In this document: in pieces, positions 10,116 through 19,071 of the stretch | Numbering within the stretch: position 1 is the first letter of the stretch | Layout of the letters: every line of letters begins with the position of its first letter | Assembly: GCA_024349765.1 (NCBI GenBank) | Contig: AP026074.1 | Location: 1 to 64,000, forward strand | Origin: Streptomyces nigrescens | GTDB lineage: Bacteria > Actinomycetota > Actinomycetes > Streptomycetales > Streptomycetaceae | Length of the DNA: 64,000 nt | Reading direction: 5' to 3' | Made by a program: the position numbers and the translations under genes | Notes under the pieces: model-generated | The model's input: the letters and a program-made list of their open reading frames with translations, nothing else | Told to the model about the DNA's origin: nothing | Database searches by the model: none

Positions 10116-10524
10116 AAGCAAATCTCCCGATCGATCGCGGCGGCTCGCTGCCGCCTCCTGTTATTTCCTTTCGGCAGCTCTGGGCTTCCTATGAAGGGTT
10201 TGAGATCATTTCACTCTCTTGATTCACCCTGATGGCTCGCCTTGACGCCGGTGGCCGGCAGGCTCGGGGCCGCGGTGCTGTCCGGCAGGGCCATACGGGG
10301 AACCAGTGCGACCACCCCTGCTTCTCCCCCACGGGCGTGCCCGCCGCCTTGGGGTGTCTCGCCCAGCCGGATCAGGGATACGGGTCGCGACGTCGCGGCG
10401 GGCGGACCTTCGTGAACGGCGTCGCCGGCATCAGGGCGACGGCCGCGAGCGCCGAGGAAAGGCCGATGGCGTCGAACGAGTGGATCGCCGCACCTCATCG
10501 AACGCCCGTCCCTATGCTGACGCC
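10116..10524. other. Divergent intergenic region, chaplin/oxidoreductase
   Basis: No gene is visible in these 409 bases. The chaplin-proximal part (10130-10250) is relatively AT-rich (ATGAAGGGTTTGAGATCATTT) and probably holds the chaplin promoter and 5' leader. TATGCT at 10513-10518 ends six bases before the oxidoreductase ATG and suits a -10 box for a leaderless transcript. Confidence 0.5.
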
Positions 10525-11511
10525 ATGATCGATGTACCCCTTTCAGCGCTGGAAGTCGCGATGGTCCAAACGGGCACCCGGGCCGAGGAGACCCTGCGCG
10601 ACACCGCCCCCTTCGCTCGGGAGATGGAACGGCTGGGCTACCACCGGATCTGGTACGCCGAGCACCACCATTCCCCGGCCATCGGGGCGTTCCCGCCCGT
10701 CGTGCTGACCGCGCACGCCGCCGCCGCGACCTCGGCCATCCGTCTCGGTTCGGGCGGAGTGCTGGCGCCCAACCACGCACCCCTCATGCTGGCCGAGCAG
10801 TTCGGGGCGCTGGCCGCCCTCCACCCGGACCGCATCGACCTGGGCATCGGCCGCGGACCCGGTACCTTCGACGAGACCATCGCCCGGGCGCTACGCCGCG
10901 GGGCCGGGCCGACGACCGACGCGGAGTACCAGGACGACGTGGCCGCGGTCCTGTCCTTCCTCGTCGACGAAGTCGCACTCGACCCGCTGCCGGAACCCTG
11001 GCTGCTGGCGTCCAGCACCGCAGGTGCCGCACTCGCCGCACGCCTCGGCCTGCCGATCGCCCTCGCCCACCACATCCGGCCGGACAACACCCGAGCGGCG
11101 GTGGAGCGCTACCGGGCGGAGTTCACCCCCTCCCGCTGGTGCGAGCGTCCTCGGGTGCTGGTGTGCGTGGAGACCGTCTGCGCCGAGACGGAGGAAGAAG
11201 CCGCGTGGCGCATCGGGCCGATGAACGTCGTCAAGGCCGGTCTCCTCAAGGGCCTGAGCGAGATTCCCTTCCCCACGCCCGAGGAAGCGGCCACCCACCC
11301 CTTCACGCCGCAGGAACAGCAGGCGCTGGCCGGCTTCCGCGCCCAGCAAGCCGTCGGGACACCCGAGACCGTCCTGCGCCGGCTCGCCCAACTGGCCGAG
11401 GAGACCGGAGCGGACGAACTGATGCTGACCACGCCCGTGTACGACCTCCGCGACCGCGTCCGTTCCTACGAACTCATCAAGAAGCACGCCGAGGCGACGA
11501 CAGCACCGTAG
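10525..11511 (+). CDS. LLM-class flavin-dependent oxidoreductase
   Basis: A 328-residue luciferase-like monooxygenase family protein (MsnO8-type). The family uses reduced FMN, or F420 in some branches, within a TIM barrel. Seen: N-terminal strand LSALEVAMVQ, the IWYAEHHHSP motif near residue 45, LGSGGVLAPNHAPL, and DLGIGRGPG. Start ATG 10525 is chosen because family members begin close to this strand; there is no clear Shine-Dalgarno, and TATGCT six bases upstream suggests a leaderless mRNA. Substrate unknown. It is a single-gene unit divergent from the chaplin. Confidence 0.88.
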   Translation: MIDVPLSALEVAMVQTGTRAEETLRDTAPFAREMERLGYHRIWYAEHHHSPAIGAFPPVVLTAHAAAATSAIRLGSGGVLAPNHAPLMLAEQFGALAALHPDRIDLGIGRGPGTFDETIARALRRGAGPTTDAEYQDDVAAVLSFLVDEVALDPLPEPWLLASSTAGAALAARLGLPIALAHHIRPDNTRAAVERYRAEFTPSRWCERPRVLVCVETVCAETEEEAAWRIGPMNVVKAGLLKGLSEIPFPTPEEAATHPFTPQEQQALAGFRAQQAVGTPETVLRRLAQLAEETGADELMLTTPVYDLRDRVRSYELIKKHAEATTAP

Positions 11512-11682
11512 GGACCATGTGCCGCGGCCGGATCGCCGATCGCCGACAGTCACGTACCTCTCATACCTGAGAGCTAGTCGGCGAATGCGCTCCCCAGCGG
11601 GACGCGGGGCAAAAGGGCTGATCCCTAGCTTCTGTGACCGGAAGTACGACCGGCTTCCGGTACGGAAGGATCGATCATCATC

Positions 11683-12657
11683 ATGGCGTCCCGCCCGCGC
11701 ACCAGACGTCCGCTGCGCACCCTGCTTGCCGTTCTTGTCGCCTCCGCCGTGGCGGTGCCCGTTTCCGGTGCGGCGCGTCCCTCGGCCGTTCCGGCGCCGG
11801 TGCCGGCCCCGCTCGCGCCGTTGCGGGCGGCCACCGCCGGGGCGCTCGCCGGGCGGTACGCCGTCAACCGTGCCGGGATCCGGGCGGCGGAGCGGATGGC
11901 CGCCCGCCACGGCGATTTGGCGCGGGCCGCCGCGCTGCGGGCGATGGCGTCGCCCGCGCGGCAGTTCCTCGTCTTCGACGGCCGCGACGGGGGCCGTACC
12001 GTCGAGGTGTTCGGCGATCTGGCGCGGGCCCGGCGGATCGCCGTGCTGGTGCCGGGCTCGGACACCGGCCTCGACACGTACGGACGGCTGCGGGCCGGTG
12101 CGACGGCGCTGCAACGGCAGTTGGGTGACCGGGCGGCCGTCATCGCGTGGCTGGGATACCGGACGCCCGGAACGGTGAGCGTCGAGGTGGTCTCGCCGGC
12201 GCGTGCGACCGCCGCCGCGCCGCAACTCCGGTCGTTCGTCGCCCGGTTGAGGCCGGCGGTGGGTGCGGGAGTGCGGATCACCGTGTTGTGCCACTCGTAC
12301 GGGTCGGTGGTGTGCGGCCGGGCCGCGGCCGGGCTGGCGGTGGGGGACATCGTGCTGTACGGCAGTCCGGGCACCGGGGCCGACAGTGTGGCCGGGCTGC
12401 ACACCCGGGCGAGGGTGTGGGCCGGGCGCGGGGACGACGACTGGGTGGCGGAAGTGCCGCACGGGCGGCTGCAACTCCCCTTCGCCACCGTGGGGTTGGG
12501 TGCCGACCCGGTCTCGCGTGGGTTCGGCGCCCGGGTGTTCGCGGCGGGTGCGGGCGGGCACAGCGACTACCTCAAGCCCGGTTCGCTGTCCCTGGCCAAT
12601 CTCGCGCGGATCGTCGACGGGCAGGCCCCGGTCGGGAGGGGCCGCCGTGCTGCGTGA
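11683..12657 (+). CDS. Secreted alpha/beta hydrolase (DUF1023-like)
   Basis: A 324-residue exported hydrolase. An Arg-rich N-terminus and hydrophobic segment (~12-31) form a signal peptide ending near SGAARP. Seen: the oxyanion-side strand IAVLVPGSDTGLDTYG and nucleophile elbow LCHSYGSVV (GxSxG-like, HSYGS). The late histidine is probably in AGGHSDY. This fits the DUF1023 alpha/beta hydrolases common in Streptomyces; substrate unknown. The next gene starts before this one stops (11-base overlap), so they are translationally coupled. Upstream, CTCTCATACCTGAGAG (about 11559-11574) is a short inverted repeat. Confidence 0.8.
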   Translation: MASRPRTRRPLRTLLAVLVASAVAVPVSGAARPSAVPAPVPAPLAPLRAATAGALAGRYAVNRAGIRAAERMAARHGDLARAAALRAMASPARQFLVFDGRDGGRTVEVFGDLARARRIAVLVPGSDTGLDTYGRLRAGATALQRQLGDRAAVIAWLGYRTPGTVSVEVVSPARATAAAPQLRSFVARLRPAVGAGVRITVLCHSYGSVVCGRAAAGLAVGDIVLYGSPGTGADSVAGLHTRARVWAGRGDDDWVAEVPHGRLQLPFATVGLGADPVSRGFGARVFAAGAGGHSDYLKPGSLSLANLARIVDGQAPVGRGRRAA

Positions 12658-13876
12658 GGTCGTCCGGCGGGTCAGCGCCGCCCTGCGCCACCTCGTCCGG
12701 CGGATCGATGCGGCGACCCCGGTCGGCCGTGACCGGACCGTCGACGCGCTGCGCGCCCTCGCCATCCTCGGGGTCGTGCTCGGACACTGGACGGTGACCG
12801 CCCTGGTCGCCGACAGCGGTACGGTGCGCGCCGTCAGCCCGCTGCACTTCCTGCCCCAACTCACCCCGATTTCCTGGGTGTTCCAGACGCTGGCGGTGTT
12901 CTTCCTGGTGGGCGGGCAGGTGGGTGCGCAAAGTTACGCCGCGGCCCGGGCCCGCGGCGAGTCGTACGGGCGGTGGCTCGGCGCCCGGCTGTCCCGGCTG
13001 TTCCGGCCGGTCGCGGCGGTACTGGTGGTGTGGAGCGTGGTGGTCGCTGCGCTGCTCGCCTCCGGGGTGCGGCTGGAGACCGTGCATACGCTGGGCAAGC
13101 TGGTGCTGTCGCCGCTGTGGTTCCTGCTGGTCTTCACCGCGTTGACGGCCGCGACACCACTGGTCGCCGGGCTGCACCCGCTGTGGCCGCTGGCCGTCGT
13201 GCTGCATGTCGATCTGATCCGGTTCGGCCTGGGCGGGCCCGGGTGGCTCGGGTGGCTCAACGTGGCCGCGGGGTGGCTGGTCCCGTACTGCCTGGGGGCG
13301 GCCTGGGCGCGGGGCGGGCTGCGGGACCGCACGACCGGGTGGACGCTGCTGGTCGGCGGCGCCGCCGTCACCGCCGGGCTCGTCGCGTGGGGCGGCTATC
13401 CGGCGTCGATGGTCGGGGTGCCCGGTGCCGCGATCTCCAACCTCAACCCGCCCACCCTCGCCTCCGTCACCTTCGGACTGGCCCAGTGCGGGGCGGCCCT
13501 GCTGCTCGTCGAGCCGCTGCGGCGGGCGCTGCGGCGCCCTGTGCTCTGGGCGGCGGTGGCGCTGATGAACCTCTCGGCGATGACGGTCTTCCTGTGGCAC
13601 CAGACCGCGATGATGGCGGTGACGGCGATCGGGCTGCTCGCCGGTGACCCGCTGCCCGGCCTGCACACGATGCCCGACGGGGCCGGCTGGGTGCCGGCCC
13701 GGCTGGGCTGGCTGCCGGTGTTCGCGGTGGCGCTGGGCGTGTGCTGGGCGGCGTTCCACCCCTACGAGCAGGGGCGGCGGAAGCGCCGCGGTGGCGGCCG
13801 GGTCGTACGCGAGCGGCCAGCCGTTCCGTCGGGGGAGTGCCCACCCGCCGCGGTGGCGGAGGCCCGGCGTGTCTAA
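12647..13876 (+). CDS. Membrane acyltransferase (acyltransferase 3 family)
   Basis: A 409-residue integral membrane protein. After a short cytoplasmic stretch comes DALRALAILGVVLGHW, the family's first helix with its conserved RAxAI...V.xxH signature, then about nine more hydrophobic segments to ~375 and a basic tail. Members move acyl groups onto extracellular sugars or lipids. GTG 12647 follows GGGAGGGG and overlaps the hydrolase. The kinase start overlaps the end of this gene, so hydrolase, acyltransferase, kinase and regulator form one operon. Confidence 0.85.
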   Translation: MLREVVRRVSAALRHLVRRIDAATPVGRDRTVDALRALAILGVVLGHWTVTALVADSGTVRAVSPLHFLPQLTPISWVFQTLAVFFLVGGQVGAQSYAAARARGESYGRWLGARLSRLFRPVAAVLVVWSVVVAALLASGVRLETVHTLGKLVLSPLWFLLVFTALTAATPLVAGLHPLWPLAVVLHVDLIRFGLGGPGWLGWLNVAAGWLVPYCLGAAWARGGLRDRTTGWTLLVGGAAVTAGLVAWGGYPASMVGVPGAAISNLNPPTLASVTFGLAQCGAALLLVEPLRRALRRPVLWAAVALMNLSAMTVFLWHQTAMMAVTAIGLLAGDPLPGLHTMPDGAGWVPARLGWLPVFAVALGVCWAAFHPYEQGRRKRRGGGRVVRERPAVPSGECPPAAVAEARRV

Positions 13877-15251
13877 GGTGACGTCCGTGAAGACGGGGGG
13901 ATGGCGTGGCCGGCGGCCGCAGCTCGGGGCGCCGCTGCGGGGACTGCGGGCGCTGCGGCGGCTGCCGCGTACGCTGCGCGAGGACCTGTGCACGACCCGG
14001 GGCGCGCCGCTGCCGCGCCTCCCGGGGCCCAGCTGGCTGGACTGGCTGCCGGCGTTCGGGACGCTGTGGGTGCTGACCGCCGGGTTCCTGGCCGCGTTCG
14101 CCGTGGACTCGCTCCACGGCTGGCACGGGATGGACGACGGCTACGCCCTGCTGTTCGGTGGGGGCGAGGCGGTGGCGCTCGTCGTCGCGATGGTCCGTCC
14201 GGTGCCCGCCTGGTGGGCGGTGACCCTCGTCATGGTCGTCGTGGCGCGGGCCTCCGAGGCGAACGTCGACCCGGACGTGGCGTTCCCGTGGACGGTCGAG
14301 GGGATCGCCACGCAGAGCGGGGTGTTGCTGCTGCTGGCGTTCCGGCACCGGCTCCGGGTGGCGGTCGAGGCACTGGTGATCACCCTCGTGGCGGGGGTGG
14401 CCTGCGCCGGCTTCGTCACCCGGCCGCACAATTTCGACGTCGGTCGCGCGGTACCGGTCCTGATCACCGCGGTGGTGGTCGGCGCCGCGCTGCGCGGCCG
14501 CTGGGTGGCTCGGGCCGAACTCGCCGAACAGGAGGTGCTCACCGCCGAGGAGCGGGCCCGGCGCACCCTCCTGGAGGAGCGCAGCCGGATCGCGCGCGAG
14601 CTGCACGACGTGGTCGCCCACCACATGTCCGTCATCTCCATCCAGGCACAGGTCGCCCCGCACCTGGTCGAGAATCCGTCGGACGAGCTGCGGGAGAACC
14701 TCGCGGGCATCCGGGAGAACGCCGTCGAGGCGCTGGCCGAACTGCGGCGCGTCCTGGGCGTGTTGCGCTCCGAGGAGGCCCTGGCCCACGGGACCCGGCA
14801 CGCCCCGCAGCCCACCCTCGACCGACTGGACGAGCTGATCGGCAAGGTGCGCGACGCCGGGGTCGAGGTCACCGCCGAGTCGACGGGCACACCGCGGCCG
14901 CTGGCACCGGGCGTGGAGCTGTCGGCGTACCGCATCGTGCAGGAGGCGCTGAGCAACGCGATGCGGCATGCGCCGGGCGCGGCCGTACGGGTGACCCTCG
15001 GCCACCACCACGAGGGCCTCACCCTGCGGATCACCAACTCCGCGCCGACCGGGCCCGTCCCGCGTTCACCGGGTTCCGGGCACGGGCTGCTCGGGATGCG
15101 CGAACGGACCGCCATGCTCGGCGGCGAGCTGGCCACCGGCTATGCGCCAGACGGCGGTTACGAAGTCACCGCGTACCTGCCCGCCGACGCCGCCCGGCCC
15201 GCCACCACCCTTCCGACCCTCGCTCCGGCTCCCGCAAAGGACACCCCGTGA
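13869..15251 (+). CDS. Two-component sensor histidine kinase (NarL/HisKA_3 type)
   Basis: A 460-residue membrane sensor. Hydrophobic segments between ~55 and 210 form about five transmembrane helices with little extracellular loop. The dimerisation/phosphoacceptor motif RSRIARELHDVVAHHMSVI carries the His in ELHD. The HATPase has EALSNAMRHAPG and GHGLLGMRERTAMLGG. GTG 13869 has GGAGG at 13858-13862 and overlaps the acyltransferase stop. The stop overlaps the regulator's GTG in GTGA. The signal is unknown; the operon suggests envelope-related control. Confidence 0.92.
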   Translation: MSKVTSVKTGGWRGRRPQLGAPLRGLRALRRLPRTLREDLCTTRGAPLPRLPGPSWLDWLPAFGTLWVLTAGFLAAFAVDSLHGWHGMDDGYALLFGGGEAVALVVAMVRPVPAWWAVTLVMVVVARASEANVDPDVAFPWTVEGIATQSGVLLLLAFRHRLRVAVEALVITLVAGVACAGFVTRPHNFDVGRAVPVLITAVVVGAALRGRWVARAELAEQEVLTAEERARRTLLEERSRIARELHDVVAHHMSVISIQAQVAPHLVENPSDELRENLAGIRENAVEALAELRRVLGVLRSEEALAHGTRHAPQPTLDRLDELIGKVRDAGVEVTAESTGTPRPLAPGVELSAYRIVQEALSNAMRHAPGAAVRVTLGHHHEGLTLRITNSAPTGPVPRSPGSGHGLLGMRERTAMLGGELATGYAPDGGYEVTAYLPADAARPATTLPTLAPAPAKDTP

Positions 15252-15919
15252 CGACCATTCGCGTGCTCATCGCCGACGACCAAGTGATGGTCCGTCAGGG
15301 CTTCACGGTGCTGCTCAACGCGGAGCCGGGGATCGAGGTGGTCGGTCAGGCCGTGGACGGCCTCGACGCGCTCGACAAGATCGCCGAACTCGCGCCGGAC
15401 GTCGTCCTGATGGACGTCCGGATGCCCCGGCTCGACGGCATCGAGGCGACCCGCCGGATCACCGCACCTGCCGGCGCCACCGTCAAGGTCCTGGTGCTGA
15501 CCACCTTCGACCTCGACGAGTACGTGTACGAGGCGTTGCGCGCCGGCGCCTCCGGGTTCCTGCTGAAGGACGCCTCGGCGGCGGAACTCGCCCACGCCGT
15601 CAGGGTGGTGGCGTCCGGGGACGCGCTGCTCGCCCCGAACATCACCAAGCGGCTCATCACCGAGTTCTCCCGCGTCACCCGCACCACGCGGGCCCCGCTC
15701 AAGGCCCGGGCCGGCGATCTGACCGAGCGGGAGACCGAGGTGCTGTCCCTGATCGCCCAGGGACTGTCGAACGGCGAGATAGCCGAGAGCCTGGTCGTGG
15801 CGGAACAGACGGTCAAGAGCCATGTGGGCCGCATCCTGACCAAACTGGGCCTGCGCGACCGGACGCAGGCCGCGGTGTTCGCCTACGAGACGGGGCTGGT
15901 GCGGCCGGCGGGCTATTGA
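15248..15919 (+). CDS. LuxR/NarL-family response regulator
   Basis: A 223-residue partner of the kinase upstream. Receiver: acidic pair IADDQ (~9-12), phosphoacceptor Asp56 in VVLMDVRMP, and the conserved Thr and Lys in LTTFD and LLKDAS. The C-terminal LuxR helix-turn-helix is LTERETEVLSLIAQGLSNGE then QTVKSHVGRILTKLGLRDR. GTG 15248 overlaps the kinase stop by four bases. It probably controls its own operon or envelope genes. Confidence 0.93.
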   Translation: MTTIRVLIADDQVMVRQGFTVLLNAEPGIEVVGQAVDGLDALDKIAELAPDVVLMDVRMPRLDGIEATRRITAPAGATVKVLVLTTFDLDEYVYEALRAGASGFLLKDASAAELAHAVRVVASGDALLAPNITKRLITEFSRVTRTTRAPLKARAGDLTERETEVLSLIAQGLSNGEIAESLVVAEQTVKSHVGRILTKLGLRDRTQAAVFAYETGLVRPAGY

Positions 15920-15970
15920 GCCGTGGCGGCCGGAGCTCCTTGCCGCTCAGGGGCGAAGGCCGCCGTTGCG

Positions 15971-17098
15971 TCAGCGGGCCCTGGGCCGGTCGAACCAGAC
16001 CGTGGCGAACGTCGGCACCAGTCCTGCCCAGAACAGCACCTGCGGCAACGGCCGTTCGGTCCAGGGGATTTCGGCGATCAGCAGGGCACACAGCACGGCC
16101 CAGGCCGCCTGGGCCACCACGACGCGGGACCATCCGTGGCGGCGGATCAGTGATCGCACGTTGAGCCGGACGCCGGCGCGCCGCCGCCGGTAGCGCAGCA
16201 GTCCGCCGACGAGCCAGATGGCGGTCATCGGCACGAGGTACCACAGGCGCTGGCCGAGCGGCAGTGGCAACTCCCGCTGCACCTCGCCGTCGACGGCGAA
16301 CAGGTCCACCATCGCCCCGGCGAGGCCGACGCAGAGCAGGGCGAGCCACCGCACCCCGCGCAGCATGCGGTACGTCGCCCGGTCCAGACCGCGCTGGAGC
16401 TCGGCGGAGTCCGGTACGGCGGCGAGCCCGCCGGCGTACAGGTCGGCGGCCTGGGTGGCCCGGACGCCCGGGGCCTCGGCGGCCTTCCGGGTCTGCCGGG
16501 CCAGGGCCTCGGCGTGGGTGGGGTCGATCCGGAGAATGGCGCGGTTGAGCTGCTCGGCGAGCGTCCGGTCGCCCGAGAAGTCGGCGATCTGCTGGGCGAC
16601 TTCGTGGGCGTAGACCTCCTCGGGGCCCAGCCGCAGCGCCTCCCTTGCCAGCTCGGCCGCCTCGCGCAGGACCTCGGCCATGTCCTCGTGCCGGAGTTCC
16701 CGGGCGCCGGTCGCCCGGGCGTGCCGGACCATGGACATCCGGCTCACGGCGTTGGCGAGCATCGCGTAACCCAACCAGTGGTGCGGGTCGGCCCGGACCG
16801 CCTCGCGCAGTACGGGCTCCGCCTCGCGCCAGGCCCTGTCGGGTATCCGGGTCAGCGCCCGGGCACGGAGGATGAGCCCGACGAAGTCCCCGGGCGCCAG
16901 CTTGAGCGCCTCGTCGGCGGCGTCCAGGGCACGTTCCGGCTGCTGGGTGTTGAGATGGCAGTAGCCGATCTTGATCCAGGCGCCGGTGTCGTCGGGGTTC
17001 TCGGCGAGGTGCTGGGCGAGCAGGGCCAGGGCCTGGTCGTAGCGGTCGAAATCGATGAGGGCCTGGGCCTTCTCGATCGCCGGATGCACTGTGGTCAC
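15971..17098 (-). CDS. TPR-repeat membrane protein
   Basis: A 375-residue protein with tetratricopeptide-like helices over ~1-250 (DRYDQALALLAQHLAENPDD, EPERALDAADEALKLAPGD-like repeats). About four hydrophobic segments follow (~255-370), placing the TPR domain on the cytoplasmic face. GTG 17098 overlaps the AAA gene stop by four bases (GTGA), so the two are translationally coupled and probably act together. The TPR part may present substrates to, or anchor, the ATPase. Exact role unknown. Confidence 0.75.
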   Translation of the reverse strand: MTTVHPAIEKAQALIDFDRYDQALALLAQHLAENPDDTGAWIKIGYCHLNTQQPERALDAADEALKLAPGDFVGLILRARALTRIPDRAWREAEPVLREAVRADPHHWLGYAMLANAVSRMSMVRHARATGARELRHEDMAEVLREAAELAREALRLGPEEVYAHEVAQQIADFSGDRTLAEQLNRAILRIDPTHAEALARQTRKAAEAPGVRATQAADLYAGGLAAVPDSAELQRGLDRATYRMLRGVRWLALLCVGLAGAMVDLFAVDGEVQRELPLPLGQRLWYLVPMTAIWLVGGLLRYRRRRAGVRLNVRSLIRRHGWSRVVVAQAAWAVLCALLIAEIPWTERPLPQVLFWAGLVPTFATVWFDRPRAR

Positions 17099-18426
17099 AG
17101 CTTGCGCCTCTTCTTCAGATAGGCCACGAGGTCGTCGTACATCCCGCCGTCGTTGGCGTACATCGCCACATTGCGGGCGGCCGCGAACCACGGCTCGGTC
17201 GACGGCGCGATCTGCCCCGCCGCGGTCAGCAGGTCCGCCATCCCGATCAGGCGTACGGTCCCGGTACGCGCCGAGTCCAGCAACGCGTGCTCGGCCGCCG
17301 CCTCGCAGACATGGGCCAGATCGGCGCCGGACAGGCCGTCCGTGGCCTTGACGAGCTTGCCGAGGTCGACGTTCTCGATGGGCCGCTCCCGCAGGTGGTA
17401 GCGGAGGATCGCCTCCCGGGCCGGCGCGTCGGGCGGCAGCACCAGCAAGGTCCGGTCCAGCCGGCCGGGCCGGCGCAGGGCGATGTCCACGTCCCAGGGC
17501 ACGTTGGTGGCGGCGAGCACGAACACGCCCTCGTTCGCCTCCGCCTCGACGCCGTCCAGCTCGGTCAGCAACTGGTTGACGGTGTTGCGCATACCGGCGC
17601 TCTGCGTACGGCTGCGCTTGCCGCCGAGCGCGTCGAGTTCGTCCAGGAAGACCACGCACGGGGCCTGGCGGCGGGCCGTCTGGAACAGCTCGTGCATATT
17701 GCGCTCGGAGTTGCCGATCCACATGTCGAGCACGTCGTTGACCGACACGGACAGGAAGCTCGCCCCGAGCTCACCGGCGACGGCCCGCGCGATGAAGGTC
17801 TTGCCGCAGCCGGGCGGCCCGTACAGCAGGAGTCCGCCGCGCAGACTCTTGCCGTACAGCCGGCGCAGCTCCGGATTGCGCAACGGCGCAAGGAAGGCCG
17901 CCTCCAGCCGCTCCTTGACCTGCTGCATGCCGCCCACGTCGGCGAGCCGGACGGTTCCCGGCCGCTCCACCTCCCAGGCGGCCGCCTCCCCGGGATCACC
18001 GCTGCCGTCGACGCTGAGCGGCGCCTCCACGAACCGCGGCGGCACGGCATCACCGACCTGGTCCTCGGCGGCCTTCCAGTCGAAGGTGGGGCGGGAGGCC
18101 GGGGTGGGGCCAGGGGCTGGGGTGGGGGTGGAGGCCGGGGCTGGGGGGCCGGCCGGGACGTCCGGTCCCAGGGGCTGCGGTGTCGACGGAAGCGCGGCCT
18201 CCCGGGGCTCGGGTGCCGAAGTGCCCGCGAGGGCCCGGGTCATCAACTCCCGTGCCTGGGAGTCGGTGGGCGCGTGCTGCAGCGCCACCGCCACCTCGCC
18301 CACCGCGGCGTCGCCGAGTCCCGCGGTCAGCAGCAACTCGGCGAGGTGCAGCCGCAGGGGTACGTCATCGGGCGCCGCGGCAACGGCCGAACGCATGCTC
18401 TGTATGAGGGGGGATTCCGCCGACAT
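17095..18426 (-). CDS. AAA+ ATPase with N-terminal TPR-like region
   Basis: A 443-residue AAA+ protein. The N-terminal ~70 residues look TPR-like, then a Pro/Ala-rich linker (~75-120). The ATPase core has Walker A YGPPGCGKTFIARA, Walker B VVFLDELDALGG, sensor 1 AATN and arginine-finger region RRPGRLDR, followed by a C-terminal helical domain (GLSGADLAHVCEAAAEHA). This is the classical FtsH/Cdc48-like AAA arrangement without a protease domain, so it is a remodelling ATPase. Start MSAESPL is preferred over a start three codons upstream. First gene of a two-gene operon with the TPR protein. Confidence 0.88.
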   Translation of the reverse strand: MSAESPLIQSMRSAVAAAPDDVPLRLHLAELLLTAGLGDAAVGEVAVALQHAPTDSQARELMTRALAGTSAPEPREAALPSTPQPLGPDVPAGPPAPASTPTPAPGPTPASRPTFDWKAAEDQVGDAVPPRFVEAPLSVDGSGDPGEAAAWEVERPGTVRLADVGGMQQVKERLEAAFLAPLRNPELRRLYGKSLRGGLLLYGPPGCGKTFIARAVAGELGASFLSVSVNDVLDMWIGNSERNMHELFQTARRQAPCVVFLDELDALGGKRSRTQSAGMRNTVNQLLTELDGVEAEANEGVFVLAATNVPWDVDIALRRPGRLDRTLLVLPPDAPAREAILRYHLRERPIENVDLGKLVKATDGLSGADLAHVCEAAAEHALLDSARTGTVRLIGMADLLTAAGQIAPSTEPWFAAARNVAMYANDGGMYDDLVAYLKKRRKL

Positions 18427-18654
18427 GGCCCACACTTTACGGAGCCCGCGCGCGCGGCCGGCGAGTGGCCCGGCTGAACCGGTGTCAGCGCGTCCGGGGG
18501 CGGCTTCTGGGGGCTGCAGAAGCCGATAGAGCCGTCATTCCCACGGCGCCGGTGGTGAAGGTCTGGGATGAGCCGACGGTGCCGCGACTGTGGGCCTCGC
18601 GTCCAGACGTCAACCCGTTGTCCCACCAACACTGTTGAGGCGCCCTCCATGGGG

Positions 18655-19071
18655 TCATACCTTGGCCCACCTGCCATCAAGGTTGAATGCATGGATCGGC
18701 GTCTCGAACTGCACGCTCCATTGACCCATGGAAAAACCACCCAAGACCAGTTTCACGTTTTGGGTCTCCAGAGCCGAAGTGGGATCGGCCGCTGAGACAG
18801 TGCGCAAGTTGGCATCGAGTTCCCGCGGAGGGATGGGGAAGTTCGAACTTTCCAGGACGCCGGCGTCCAACTGCTGGCTGCTGTTGGAAGTTGAGATGCC
18901 GGTGACGTCCGAACTGAAGAAATTGAATGCTCCTGCGAAGGTACTCCCGAGGCCCGAGACCCCGGTATCGATGAATCGCTGGAAATCGAACCGTATTTGG
19001 GGGCTTCCGTTGACGTCTTCGATCTCCATGCGCACCGGGAAGAGCCCTACCTTGTCAGTCGGCACGAACAT
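18655..19071 (-). CDS. Hypothetical protein, 138 aa
   Basis: No family recognised. It starts at MFVPTDKVG after AAGGGAGAG. It has no signal peptide or membrane segment. The composition is beta-rich (VRMEIEDV, IRFDFQRF, VKLVLGGFSMGQWSVQFETP), suggesting a small beta-sandwich. Its GC content is visibly lower than its neighbours, which suggests recent transfer. It stands alone on the minus strand. Confidence 0.6.
   Translation of the reverse strand: MFVPTDKVGLFPVRMEIEDVNGSPQIRFDFQRFIDTGVSGLGSTFAGAFNFFSSDVTGISTSNSSQQLDAGVLESSNFPIPPRELDANLRTVSAADPTSALETQNVKLVLGGFSMGQWSVQFETPIHAFNLDGRWAKV

Larger units (their letters stand above)
6555..11925. repeat. Right arm of giant inverted repeat (intact)
   Basis: This is the intact partner of the left arm. 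All genes in it have clean frames, normal codon use and sensible spacing, so it is the reliable version. The pairing still holds at base 1 of the window, which matches about 11910-11925, so the repeat may extend further left. Confidence 0.9.
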
